Source: Lachnospiraceae bacterium
GTDB lineage: Bacteria; Bacillota; Clostridia; Lachnospirales; Lachnospiraceae
DNA: 52,049 bases
Assembly (NCBI GenBank): GCA_016281275.1
Contig: JAEEIH010000057.1
Span: 1-52,049 of the forward strand
Reading direction: 5' to 3'
Below are positions 8,828 through 16,909 of this stretch, piece by piece. Below the pieces are notes generated by a model. The model was not told the origin of the DNA, ran no database searches, and saw nothing but the letters and a program-made list of their open reading frames with translations. Position 1 is the first letter of the stretch; each line of letters starts with the position of its first letter. A program made the position numbers and the translations under genes.

Positions 8828-9586
8828 CTACCCAAGGAAAAGTTCCATTTCAGGACCAAGTCTCTGCTTCATTTTCGCAAGAGCCTTTGAATGAAGCTGG
8901 GAAACACGCGACTCGGAAACATCAAGTACCCTGCTGATTTCCTTGAGAGTCAGGTCCTCATAATAATACATGGTGATAACCTGTTTTTCCTTGTCGGTAA
9001 GTGTCATGATCACTTCAAGAAGCGCTCTTTTGAGTTCCTGCTTTTCCATCATTTTTTCGGGCTGCATGTAGTCCTTATCAGCCCTTGGTTCCACCCTGAC
9101 TTCACCCTGCTCCATGTATTCGTCGAGAGAAAGGATGTTGGTCACTTTAGTCTCGTTATACAAGCTGCAAAGCTCATCATCGGTGATCTGAAGCTCTTCT
9201 GCTATTTCTTCGTCGGTTGCGGGACGTCCCGTACGTTCCTCAACCTTCTTATATGCCGCTTCAAGCATTTTCTGCTTCTGTCTGACTGTACGGGGTATCC
9301 AGTCCATACGCCTGATCTGGTCAAGGACCGCACCCCTGATTCTCAAAGAAGCATAAGTTTCAAATTTTACTCCCTTGCCGTAATCGAATTTGTCAATTGC
9401 GTCTATAAGCCCAAAAACCCCGTATCCTACGAGGTCATCAAATTCCACGTTATAACCCAGATACATTCCGAGTTTTCCCGCTACGAGTTTAACAAGAGGA
9501 GCATATTCAATTATGAGTTTTTCTCTCAGTTGCGGAGTTCTGTCTTTGACATACTCACTCCACAGCTTTTCCTTGTCAACTGCCAT
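8828..9586 (-). CDS. fliA: RNA polymerase sigma factor FliA/SigD (sigma-28)
   Basis: A 252-residue sigma-70-family factor of the FliA/WhiG/SigD type that directs transcription of late flagellar and chemotaxis genes. Region 2 carries EFDDLVGYGVFGLIDAIDKF and the -10-recognition part GVKFETYASLRIRGAVLDQI with RRMDWIPR. Region 3 (ERTGRPATDEEIAEEL) and region 4 (LTLKEISRVLDVSESRVSQL helix-turn-helix) follow. Full family length. The place after cheD matches B. subtilis sigD. No flgM anti-sigma gene is seen in the window. Ribosome-binding site GGGAG lies 10 nt upstream of the ATG. Confidence 0.97.
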   Translation of the reverse strand: MAVDKEKLWSEYVKDRTPQLREKLIIEYAPLVKLVAGKLGMYLGYNVEFDDLVGYGVFGLIDAIDKFDYGKGVKFETYASLRIRGAVLDQIRRMDWIPRTVRQKQKMLEAAYKKVEERTGRPATDEEIAEELQITDDELCSLYNETKVTNILSLDEYMEQGEVRVEPRADKDYMQPEKMMEKQELKRALLEVIMTLTDKEKQVITMYYYEDLTLKEISRVLDVSESRVSQLHSKALAKMKQRLGPEMELFLG

Positions 9587-9605
9587 CGGTCATATTCTCC
9601 CAAAT

Positions 9606-9959
9606 TTATTCTTCTGACTCTAAGGGCGGCTCCTGCATGTAATCGGGTTCTGTCTCATCGGATGCTTCGGGAGGCCGCTCACCGTTTTCTCTTGCTATTG
9701 CCAACTCATTTTCTCTCTTTTCCCGTTCAAATTCCTCAGATTCTTTTTGAAATCTTTCGCGGGCAAGCTTACTGTCCAATTCATCTTTAATTTTAGCATA
9801 TATTTTGTTCGCGACAATACCAATGATAAGAAAAGCTATCAATGATATGAGCACGATCAGTAAAGTCGTCATAAGCTGCATCCCGTTAACAAGACACATA
9901 ACCGCCGCTATCGCTCCCCCTAGCAGCGTGATGACTACCACTACCGGTTTATCTCTCAC
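9606..9959 (-). CDS. small membrane protein with two helices and acidic coiled tail
   Basis: About 117 residues from the GTG at 9959, which lies 6 nt after a GAGGAGG site; the TTG 15 nt further upstream falls inside that site and is not credible. After a short basic N-terminus there are two adjacent transmembrane segments (about residues 5-23 and 28-48), then a charged helix (NKIYAKIKDELDSKLARERF, then KESEEFEREKRENELAI) and an acidic Pro/Glu-rich end. I do not recognise a family. It sits between cheD and fliA with short spacers (13 and 19 nt), so it is cotranscribed with them. Confidence 0.7.
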   Translation of the reverse strand: MRDKPVVVVITLLGGAIAAVMCLVNGMQLMTTLLIVLISLIAFLIIGIVANKIYAKIKDELDSKLARERFQKESEEFEREKRENELAIARENGERPPEASDETEPDYMQEPPLESEE

Positions 9960-9987
9960 TTGCTTCCTCCTCAAATCCTTATTATGA

Positions 9988-10473
9988 TCAGATTATCCGC
10001 AACGGCTTACCGATAGCTTTAATGTGCAACTCGTTGGTAGCCGGATAAAATTCGATCGTTCGTCCGAATCTGTCCCCACAGTCTTCGGCAATAAGCTTGA
10101 TATTGTTTTCCCTGAGTGCCGCTCTGCAGGCTTCCGCATTCTTCTGACCAACCTTCAGGAGATCATTATCTGAATTAAACGCGAACATCTGCGCACCCCC
10201 GGCCATTTTTGCAACAAGCGAAGACTTCGTTGTCCCCATTTTGCAAACCATGTCGATCAGCTTCGCTATTCCGGTATCGGCAAATTTAGCCGGGTTGTCA
10301 TTGTTTCGGATAATGGAACTGTCAGGTAACATTACATGCACCATACCGCATATTTTTTTAACCGGATCATAAATAACCACGCCTATACAGGAGCCGAGTC
10401 CCAGAGTTGTGATAGCATCAGATCCGGCGCATGTGTTCATGTCAGCCATTCCGACTTTTATCATGTTTCCCAT
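9988..10473 (-). CDS. cheD: chemoreceptor glutamine deamidase CheD
   Basis: A 161-residue CheD. It deamidates specific glutamines on methyl-accepting chemotaxis receptors and in B. subtilis-type systems binds CheC and raises its phosphatase activity. The catalytic set is intact: Thr23, Cys29 (in TLGLGSCIGVVIYDP) and His46 (MVHVMLPDS), spaced as in T. maritima CheD. The KMAGGAQMF segment is also typical. It follows cheC with a 78-nt spacer. A purine-rich GGAAAACCG precedes the ATG. Confidence 0.96.
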   Translation of the reverse strand: MGNMIKVGMADMNTCAGSDAITTLGLGSCIGVVIYDPVKKICGMVHVMLPDSSIIRNNDNPAKFADTGIAKLIDMVCKMGTTKSSLVAKMAGGAQMFAFNSDNDLLKVGQKNAEACRAALRENNIKLIAEDCGDRFGRTIEFYPATNELHIKAIGKPLRII

Positions 10474-10551
10474 AATCGGTTTTCCTTTTGTTTCTTCTTC
10501 AGAAGATTATTTCACTTCTTAATCCGTCTTACGCCAACATCAGTATGTATT

Positions 10552-11187
10552 TCAAAGAGATAAACCCAAAGATTTAAAAATCTTCTCAAAGGCATCAAGC
10601 GTAGGAATAAGAATAAAATATCCGTCGACAGACATCGATTTGTCTCCGAACTCCGACTGGATCAAAAGAGCTTTATCACTGACCTTTCCGTATTCAATGG
10701 CGGGAACGGAAAGAATCGCGCCTGCCATATCCACCGAAAGATAAGGAACACTTGATGTAATACACATATTTGTCAACGACGAAATAGCGGAAAGATATGA
10801 ACCGGCTATGATATTTCCAAGCTCCTGCAAAACAGAAAGCTCCATCTCGGTAAATTCTTTTTCTCCGGTAGGCTCCCCTCCTCCGGCACCGGGAAGGATA
10901 TTATTTACAATCTCTTCCGCTGCTTTTTTCTCCATGACGAACATCATCATGCCGTCAATATCACTCTGAAGCGCAAGCAAAATACCGACAACCAGATTTT
11001 CCGCTCCCCCAATAACCTCTGCAAGTTCCTTAAATTCAAGAAACTTGATGACGGGAACCTGCATATCAACCTTAAGATTCATCATGGTCGATATAGCGGT
11101 CGTTGCATTGCCGGCACCAATATTAGAGATTTCCTTTAAAACATCAAATTCCATATCGGAAAACTCTTCAAGTCTACTTCCGGTCAA
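10552..11187 (-). CDS. cheC: CheY-P phosphatase CheC
   Basis: A 211-residue CheC with both pseudo-repeat active sites: EISNIGAGNATTAIS (about residues 19-33) and ELGNIIAGSYLSAISS (about 121-136). CheC dephosphorylates CheY-P and pairs with CheD in adaptation. The assumed start is a TTG at 11187, since an in-frame TAG lies just upstream and the only nearby ATG (11154) would remove residues normal for the family; the ribosome-binding site (GAGAGG, 13 nt away) is rather far, so the start is uncertain. The gene follows a 207-nt spacer holding a terminator, so it needs read-through or its own promoter. Confidence 0.93.
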   Translation of the reverse strand: MTGSRLEEFSDMEFDVLKEISNIGAGNATTAISTMMNLKVDMQVPVIKFLEFKELAEVIGGAENLVVGILLALQSDIDGMMMFVMEKKAAEEIVNNILPGAGGGEPTGEKEFTEMELSVLQELGNIIAGSYLSAISSLTNMCITSSVPYLSVDMAGAILSVPAIEYGKVSDKALLIQSEFGDKSMSVDGYFILIPTLDAFEKIFKSLGLSL

Positions 11188-11394
11188 ACCAAAACACCAT
11201 CCTCTCTAAAAAACAATCAATCTCCTCTTTAACGGCGTTCTCACCGTCGATAAATGTGTTTTTGCCACATCTGAATCTTCACCCGACACACGACCGTGTA
11301 TCAGACTCAGATAATATCGAGGAATAAAAAAGTACGGTTTCCTGCCGCTTTAATACCCCGATAAGCGGCAGGGAACCTTGGATTTCATGTGTGA
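11188..11394 (-). other. cheW-cheC spacer with structured leader
   Basis: This 207-bp spacer starts (in minus-strand sense) with the terminator described separately. It continues with an 8-bp inverted repeat GATACACG/CGTGTGTC (11285-11302), an ATGTG/CACAT hairpin and an ACGG/CCGT hairpin just before GAGGAG. No known riboswitch consensus (including the c-di-GMP classes) is recognisable to me. A TATTAT hexamer lies near 11311-11316 but without a convincing -35. Confidence 0.5.
11326..11377 (-). terminator. intrinsic terminator downstream of cheW
   Basis: Minus strand: a 15-bp stem with one mismatch (arms at 11363-11377 and 11336-11350, GC-rich core CCTGCCGCTT/AAGCGGCAGG) followed 4 nt later by six T residues (11326-11331). 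It lies 17 nt after the cheW stop and inside the operon, so it may attenuate expression of cheC, cheD and fliA. Confidence 0.8.
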
Positions 11395-11862
11395 TCAATT
11401 TGCAGCTGCTTCCTTCTCGGTAATGACCGCCGCTACATTCATAAGTGAAATAAGACCTTTACTGTGCTTACCCACTCCTGAAATGAAGGAACCCTGTTCA
11501 GCCGTATTACTTGATTTATCAATATCTTCATCGGCAAGATTTATAACCTCTCTTACTTCATCGACGATGAATCCGACAGGAGCCTGCTGCTCGGGCTTAA
11601 CGATCAGAATCCTCGTTTTCTTGGAGAATTCATCGGGTTCAAGTCCGAATTTTACTCTGAGGCTCATTACCGGGATGATTTCTCCACGAATATTGATAAC
11701 TCCGTAAAAATACGGTTGAGCCTTGGGTACTCTCGTTATCCTCTGCATTTTAACGATGTTGTCTATGTATTTGATATCTATACCGTATTGCTCATTTCCA
11801 ATGATAACGCCGATATACTGAGTCGTATCAAGCGTCGATGCAACCATATTGTTGTCAGCCAT
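11395..11862 (-). CDS. cheW: chemotaxis coupling protein CheW
   Basis: A 155-residue CheW that links CheA to receptor arrays. The typical pieces are present: YIGVIIGNEQYGIDIKYI, then RVPKAQPYFYGVINIRGEII (the NxRG motif at the dimer/CheA contact), PVMSLRVKFGL, and GFIVDEVREVI. Full length and single domain. It follows cheA by 78 nt and has its own AGGAGG site. In the spacer TTGTAC and TATGAC are 17 bp apart on the minus strand, which could be a weak internal promoter. Confidence 0.96.
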   Translation of the reverse strand: MADNNMVASTLDTTQYIGVIIGNEQYGIDIKYIDNIVKMQRITRVPKAQPYFYGVINIRGEIIPVMSLRVKFGLEPDEFSKKTRILIVKPEQQAPVGFIVDEVREVINLADEDIDKSSNTAEQGSFISGVGKHSKGLISLMNVAAVITEKEAAAN

Positions 11863-11940
11863 ATTCTTGTCCTCCTATTAAATGCGGGTTAACAACCACA
11901 TTTTATTGTCATACCTAATTTCAGTTTCAAGTACAAAATA

Positions 11941-14043
11941 TCAAACTAAAGTATTGGCATCAAGAATGAGAGCGATTTCGCCGTCACCAAGAATGGTTGC
12001 ACCACTGATCATCTTGCTGTTGTTGATATATTTTCCGATGGACTTGATAACGATTTCAAGCTGTCCGATAAGATCGTCCACGATAAGACCCGCCTGCTTG
12101 TCGCCCTTTGCAACGATGACAACTGTGAGGCTTTCCTGATCCTGCTTCGAATTCGGAACATCGAGGATCTTGTCGAGACGAACAAGCGGTATAACAGTAC
12201 CACGAAGGTTGATAACCTCCTTGCCCTCCACATATTTGATATCTGTTGTAGGGATATCCTCGATCGTCTGAATGCTTCCGAGCGGGATAGCATATTTCTC
12301 GTTTCCGAGGACAACCATGAGGGACTGAATGATGGCAAGTGTTAGAGGAAGTCTGATGATAAATGTACTTCCCTCTCCAAGGACTGATCTGCACTCTACG
12401 CTTCCGCCGAGAGCCTCGATCTTTGTCTTAACCACGTCAAGACCCACGCCACGTCCGGAGATATCCGAAATCTTCTCGGCCGTCGAGAAACTGGGTCTGA
12501 ACAAGAGGTCGATGATTTCCTTGTCCGACATCGTCTCTGCCTGATCGGGAGTGATCGTGCCTCTCTCAAGAGCCTTGGCTTTAACCTTCTCAACATCGAT
12601 TCCGTGACCGTCATCACGAACTTCGATAACAACGTTGTTTCCTTCCTGATAAGCACTGAGGAAGATCGATCCAACTTCAGGCTTGCCTGCCTTGATACGC
12701 TCTTCGTTGGTCTCGAGACCATGATCGGCTGCATTACGAAGGATGTGTTGGAGGGGATCTCCGATCTCATCGATAACTGTACGATCAAGCTCTGTCTCTT
12801 CACCGCTCATGAAGAGCTCCATCTTCTTATCAAGTTTCTTGGAAAGGTCTCTGATCATACGAGGGAATCTGTTTACAACGCTCTCGATAGGAACCATTCT
12901 GACCTTCATTACGGACTGATGGATGTTTGTGGTGATACGCTCAAGATATTCAACCTGATCACGGAAACTCGAATTTTTATCATCGCGAACAAGATCCGCG
13001 GGAGAAATGGAAACGAGTCCGTTCTTTGCGATAATAAGCTCGCTCACAAGGTTCATAAGGTCGTCGAGCTTGTCAATATCAACACGCACGGAACGATTAA
13101 CCACAGGCTTCTTTGATGTGGAAGCGGGAGCCTTTGTCTGAGCTGCAGCAGCAGCATTCGCAGTCCCGGAGGCTGCCTTATCGGCTGTCTGTTCTTCATG
13201 AGCTTTTGCTTCGCACTTAGACTCATCGATAAGAGCAATGTCAACACTCTTAACCTCAGAAACATTCATAACCGCAGCCTGAACTTCTTCCATGGTCTTC
13301 TTGCTTGTGATAACAACCGAGAACGAGAAATCAAATTTCTCATCTTCGATTGCCTGTGCATCAGGCATAGACTTAATTGTTTCGCCTACAGACTCGATGG
13401 CTTTGAAAACAAGGAATGCGCGTGCTGCCTTAAGAACACAGGTGTCCTGAATATTGATCCTGACAATGTAAGCCTGCTGTTCCTGCGAACGTGCCTTATT
13501 GATAAGATTCTTCTCCTGCTCCGTAAGTGTAAACGAATCGAGAAGCTCTTTGGGATCAGCAGCTGCGGCCGTTGCGGTCGCCGTCGCTGCGGGAGCCGAA
13601 GCAGCGGAAGCTTCCGTCGAAGCGGGTGCCGAAGCTTCGGGTGTCGCTCCTCCGGAAAGACCATCCTGAAGCTCTTTCTGGAAAAGGTCAATTATATCCT
13701 GGTTGTCATTGGTGCCTTCATCCTGATTATTTACGATGTTGTCAAGGTATTCCTCAAGGGCGTCAAGGCCTCTGAAAAGACCATCAACAAGAGTGGATGA
13801 AACCTTCATCTTCTCGTTTCGGATCTCCTGGAATACATTCTCCATATCATGGGTAAGCTTCTGCATCCTCTTATATCCCATGGTACCTGCCATACCTTTG
13901 AGGGAGTGAGCTGCCCTGAATATTTCATTTATTGTTTCCTTGTTGTCGGGCTCCTTCTCAAGAACAAGCAACTGCTCGTTGAGGCTCTGAAGATGTTCCT
14001 TGGTTTCTTCGATAAAGATTTCAAGATATTGACTAACGTCCAT
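11941..14043 (-). CDS. cheA: chemotaxis histidine kinase CheA
   Basis: A 700-residue CheA. The ATG at 14043 is used, 6 nt after AAGGAGG; a TTG two codons upstream overlaps that site. P1 (HPt) carries the phosphorylated histidine in FRAAHSLKGMAGTMGY (His46). P2 (about 190-285) is the CheY-docking ferredoxin-like domain, after an Ala/Pro-rich linker. P3 dimerisation helices begin at VDKLDDLMNLVSELIIAKNG (as VDIDKL...). The P4 kinase has the N box (ILRNAADHGLE), the G1 box (VRDDGHGID) and GRGVGLDVV. P5 is CheW-like (about 560-700). It phosphorylates CheY and CheB; CheB is encoded next door but no cheY is in the window. The leader motif lies about 50 nt upstream. Confidence 0.98.
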   Translation of the reverse strand: MDVSQYLEIFIEETKEHLQSLNEQLLVLEKEPDNKETINEIFRAAHSLKGMAGTMGYKRMQKLTHDMENVFQEIRNEKMKVSSTLVDGLFRGLDALEEYLDNIVNNQDEGTNDNQDIIDLFQKELQDGLSGGATPEASAPASTEASAASAPAATATATAAAADPKELLDSFTLTEQEKNLINKARSQEQQAYIVRINIQDTCVLKAARAFLVFKAIESVGETIKSMPDAQAIEDEKFDFSFSVVITSKKTMEEVQAAVMNVSEVKSVDIALIDESKCEAKAHEEQTADKAASGTANAAAAAQTKAPASTSKKPVVNRSVRVDIDKLDDLMNLVSELIIAKNGLVSISPADLVRDDKNSSFRDQVEYLERITTNIHQSVMKVRMVPIESVVNRFPRMIRDLSKKLDKKMELFMSGEETELDRTVIDEIGDPLQHILRNAADHGLETNEERIKAGKPEVGSIFLSAYQEGNNVVIEVRDDGHGIDVEKVKAKALERGTITPDQAETMSDKEIIDLLFRPSFSTAEKISDISGRGVGLDVVKTKIEALGGSVECRSVLGEGSTFIIRLPLTLAIIQSLMVVLGNEKYAIPLGSIQTIEDIPTTDIKYVEGKEVINLRGTVIPLVRLDKILDVPNSKQDQESLTVVIVAKGDKQAGLIVDDLIGQLEIVIKSIGKYINNSKMISGATILGDGEIALILDANTLV

Positions 14044-14070
14044 AAACAACCTCCTTTTTTAGAAACGGTC

Positions 14071-14097
14071 TGTCCGCTTCCGATTCCTCGCCCAAAA
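14071..14097 (-). promoter_or_regulatory. conserved leader motif, copy upstream of cheA
   Basis: Minus-strand GGGCGAGGAATCGGAAGCGG, 50 nt before the cheA ATG. The closest relative is the copy before fliG (20 of 27 positions over the aligned segment). The GAAGCGG part can pair with CCGTTTC after a five-base loop, next to the AAGGAGG ribosome-binding site. Confidence 0.45.
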
Positions 14098-14127
14098 CAT
14101 GATTTTGTGTAATAGGCTCGATATTCT

Positions 14128-15282
14128 TTAATATGTTCCGACGATCCTGACAATGCCCGCCGCTATATCTCCGAGCGGTAATACCTCATCGGTCACACCG
14201 GATTCCTTTAGCATACGGGGCATCCCGTATACCGTACTGCTCGCTTCATCCTGAGCGATCACGTACGTGTTCTTGACTTCGGAAAGTGCACCGATCCCTC
14301 TGGTTCCGTCACTCCCCATTCCGGTCAAAACAACACATGTGATTTCTTCAAAATCAAGCTCTTTGATAGATTCGTACATGATATCCGCGCAAGGTCTCAA
14401 ACCGTTTCGTGCAGGTGAATTGTCAAAGACAAGCACATATTCGGTTCCTTTCTTCTCAACACGAAGATGTCGCCCTCCCTTGGCTATATAGACCCAGCCT
14501 TTTTTGAGGATATCTCCGTCCTGTGCTTCCTTCACATTGATCTTAGAGATCTCGTTCATTCTCGAAGCAAGTGACCCTGTAAAACTTTCGGGCATATGCT
14601 GTACAATCACGACGGGAGCCGCAAGATTCGGAGGAAGGAGCGGCAGAACCTGTTGAAGCGCTTTCGGTCCACCCGTTGAAGAAGCAATGGCCACAAGCCT
14701 GTTGGCATTCTTCGAAACGTTCGAATGAGGCTTTCTGTTATAGGAAGCTATATTCGTGTAAGACATCGGTCCGCCGAGCGATGCTGCCGTTCCGTTAACG
14801 GACGTAGCACTCGTTCCAGAAGCATCCTTCGGAACAGACGACTGTTTCGAAGGGAAATTTCTTACGGCGGAATCGGGAAGCATAAGTCCCGCAGCCATAA
14901 GGCTTAACACTCTGTCTCTGAATCTGTCGCCTTTCGTTTCAACGAAAGAATCGGGCTTCGTGAGGAAATCAAAAGCCCCGAGTTCGAGACATCTAATGGT
15001 CTCATCCGCGCCTTCCCTTGCGATCGTACTTACCACAAGCGTCGGTATCTTGATGTTCTTCTCGGAAAGCTTGCTCAAAAGCTCGATTCCGTTCATTCTC
15101 GGCATGTTAATGTCAAGAATGATGATATCATACTTCGAAGGATTGGAGACGATAAGATCATAAGCTACCAGACCGTTGTCCGCACTGTCTTCCAGTACAA
15201 ATCTCTCATCGGAAGCTATTATATCAGACAACACTCTTCTCATGAGTGCAGAGTCGTCAATTGCTAATACTTTTTTACTCAT
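14128..15282 (-). CDS. cheB: chemotaxis response regulator / glutamate methylesterase CheB
   Basis: A 384-residue CheB from the ATG at 15282 (MSKKVLAIDDSALMRRV), preceded by AAGGAGAG; the reading frame extends 23 codons further upstream without a ribosome-binding site. The receiver domain has Asp9/Asp10 and the phospho-acceptor Asp57 (ILDINMPRMNG), with Lys in FLTKPDS. After a linker (about 140-190) comes the methylesterase with the Ser-His-Asp triad: Ser in IASSTGGPKAL, His in VIVQHMPESF, Asp in LTGMGSDGTRG. It demethylates and deamidates receptors when phosphorylated by CheA. It precedes cheA by 84 nt. The counteracting cheR is not in the window. Confidence 0.97.
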   Translation of the reverse strand: MSKKVLAIDDSALMRRVLSDIIASDERFVLEDSADNGLVAYDLIVSNPSKYDIIILDINMPRMNGIELLSKLSEKNIKIPTLVVSTIAREGADETIRCLELGAFDFLTKPDSFVETKGDRFRDRVLSLMAAGLMLPDSAVRNFPSKQSSVPKDASGTSATSVNGTAASLGGPMSYTNIASYNRKPHSNVSKNANRLVAIASSTGGPKALQQVLPLLPPNLAAPVVIVQHMPESFTGSLASRMNEISKINVKEAQDGDILKKGWVYIAKGGRHLRVEKKGTEYVLVFDNSPARNGLRPCADIMYESIKELDFEEITCVVLTGMGSDGTRGIGALSEVKNTYVIAQDEASSTVYGMPRMLKESGVTDEVLPLGDIAAGIVRIVGTY

Positions 15283-15331
15283 TTTCTCTCCTTGTTTGCT
15301 TTTTGACGATATGCTATTGCAAAATAAGATA

Positions 15332-15988
15332 TTATTTGCTTGCTTCATCAAAACAGTATCTGATTATTTTTTCCCTTACATCCGGACTGATGTCTGTGAA
15401 TTCCACACGGTGCTCATAGACTGCTTCTTCCGGTTCTACATTATCTGTGTATATAACACGACCGGGGACTGAAATTCCATTCTTATCACCGCCGAGCATC
15501 AGATTCATTAATATGAACCTTCCCCGTTCAATATCTGTTCCCGAGGAAAACCTTACGCCTCCGCCACTGAGGTTAAAACAAGTTCCGCCAAGCATATGAC
15601 CTGATCCTTCGTCTTCCCTGAGGCTGTACATAACAGGAATGATTTTATCAAGTCTGTAGAACATTCGCTTACAGTCACGCATAAGTTCCGAGATCAACTT
15701 CAGCTCAAATTCGTTTCCGGACTCTGCAGTTGAATCATCAACAACCCTTGCTCTGCATGCAAAGCTTCCCGCCGAAGCAATGAAGCGGATCTCATATACC
15801 TCATTGTCCTCAAGGGGATTAACCTGTCCCTGATGAGTCGGCATCGAAATCCATATCACATTATCAGAACCCGTCCGCGTGATAATGCTCTCGGAAATCA
15901 TATTACTCTCAACGCTTCCGTCGCCTTTTTGACCCGAAAGTAATTTCAGTTCAACGTAATCCCCCGTTTTGTACGGTCCCTCAGTCAT
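15332..15988 (-). CDS. PilZ-domain c-di-GMP receptor, YcgR/YpfA-like
   Basis: A 218-residue protein. The N-terminal half (1-95) resembles the YcgR N-domain (YPI-type beta barrel; DYVELKLL, WISMPTHQGQ). The C-terminal PilZ domain has the c-di-GMP-binding RxxxR (RMFYR) and N-x-S-x-x-G (NLSGGGVRF) motifs, both intact. In B. subtilis the related YpfA (DgrA/MotI) acts as a c-di-GMP-dependent brake on the stator; the gene is not in the fla/che operon there, but a PilZ gene between flhG and cheB is plausible in Clostridia. Spacers are short (27 nt from flhG, 49 nt to cheB). AAAAGAGGA precedes the ATG. Confidence 0.88.
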   Translation of the reverse strand: MTEGPYKTGDYVELKLLSGQKGDGSVESNMISESIITRTGSDNVIWISMPTHQGQVNPLEDNEVYEIRFIASAGSFACRARVVDDSTAESGNEFELKLISELMRDCKRMFYRLDKIIPVMYSLREDEGSGHMLGGTCFNLSGGGVRFSSGTDIERGRFILMNLMLGGDKNGISVPGRVIYTDNVEPEEAVYEHRVEFTDISPDVREKIIRYCFDEASK

Positions 15989-16015
15989 AGCGGTCCTCTT
16001 TTCTTTCAGTGCCTG

Positions 16016-16909
16016 CTACTTTTCCTGCTTCTTCTTTTTATATATATTCTTCATCCATCTGTTAAACAGCTGGGTAATACCCGACCCCGATGATCCGGCA
16101 GGTTCTGCCTGCGCCAGCTTGGTAGCGATCCTTGCGATCGACTTTGATGCCGATGTGTTGGGATAGCTGATCATAAGCGGCTCCTGAGCCATTATCGCTT
16201 TTGAGCTGTTCGGGTCCTGCGGAATGTCTCCGAGGTATTCCATCCCGATTCCGAGGAATTTGTCAACCACAAGACTCAGCTGTCGATAAAGCCCTTCGCC
16301 CTCCTCACTGTTCTTTACACGGTTCGCAACCATCCTTATAACTGTGCTGTCCTTTGAAAAATCGCTTTTTCGATTAAGCGTCTTAAGGAGCGCATACGCA
16401 TCCGTGATCGACGTCGGCTCAAGTGTCGCCACTATAAGAACTTCGTTGCTTGCGCTCAAAAACTCGAGTACGCTGTCTGCAATTCCCGCGCCTGTATCCA
16501 CAATAATAACATCTGCGAGCTCATCAAGCTCATAAAGCTTTGAAACAAGATACACAACTTGATCTCTTGTAAGTCTCGAAAGCTCCTGAATACCCGATCC
16601 ACCGGATATAAAGCCTATGTTTTCGGGTCCCGGCGTAATGATATCCTTTAGGTCTTTTCCCCTGAACATCAGATCTGCAAGGTTATACTGCGGTCTGATT
16701 CCGAGCATGACTTCGATATTGGCAAGTCCGAAGTCAGCATCAAGGATGATCACTCTCTTTCCGAGTCTCGAAAGACTGATGGCAAGGTTAACGGACAATG
16801 TCGACTTACCGACGCCTCCCTTACCGCTCGTTACTGTGATAACACGTGAAACCTTTCTTATCTTGGTATGCTGGGATACCATTTTTCTGAGTTGGTCGGC
16901 CTGATCCAT
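16016..16909 (-). CDS. flhG: MinD-like ATPase FlhG (YlxH)
   Basis: A 297-residue ParA/MinD-family ATPase that works with FlhF to control number and place of flagella. It has the deviant Walker A KGGVGKST (Lys30-Thr37), the switch segment ILDADFGLANIEVMLG, and VDTGAGIADSVLEF. The N-terminal QADQLRKM segment is like the FlhF-activating helix (DQAxxLR) of FlhG proteins. The C-terminus is basic (KNIYKKKKQEK), fitting membrane contact. Its ATG overlaps the flhF stop by one base (TAATG), with GGGAGGTGAGG upstream inside flhF, so the two are translationally coupled. Confidence 0.95.
   Translation of the reverse strand: MDQADQLRKMVSQHTKIRKVSRVITVTSGKGGVGKSTLSVNLAISLSRLGKRVIILDADFGLANIEVMLGIRPQYNLADLMFRGKDLKDIITPGPENIGFISGGSGIQELSRLTRDQVVYLVSKLYELDELADVIIVDTGAGIADSVLEFLSASNEVLIVATLEPTSITDAYALLKTLNRKSDFSKDSTVIRMVANRVKNSEEGEGLYRQLSLVVDKFLGIGMEYLGDIPQDPNSSKAIMAQEPLMISYPNTSASKSIARIATKLAQAEPAGSSGSGITQLFNRWMKNIYKKKKQEK

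Noticed and set aside
8891..9790. 299-codon plus-strand frame over fliA
   Set aside because: It lies wholly antisense to fliA and the small membrane-protein gene, with no recognisable protein and no ribosome-binding site.
11188..11394. c-di-GMP (GEMM) riboswitch in the cheW-cheC spacer
   Set aside because: The spacer is hairpin-rich but I could not find the conserved GEMM core sequence or tetraloop receptor pattern.
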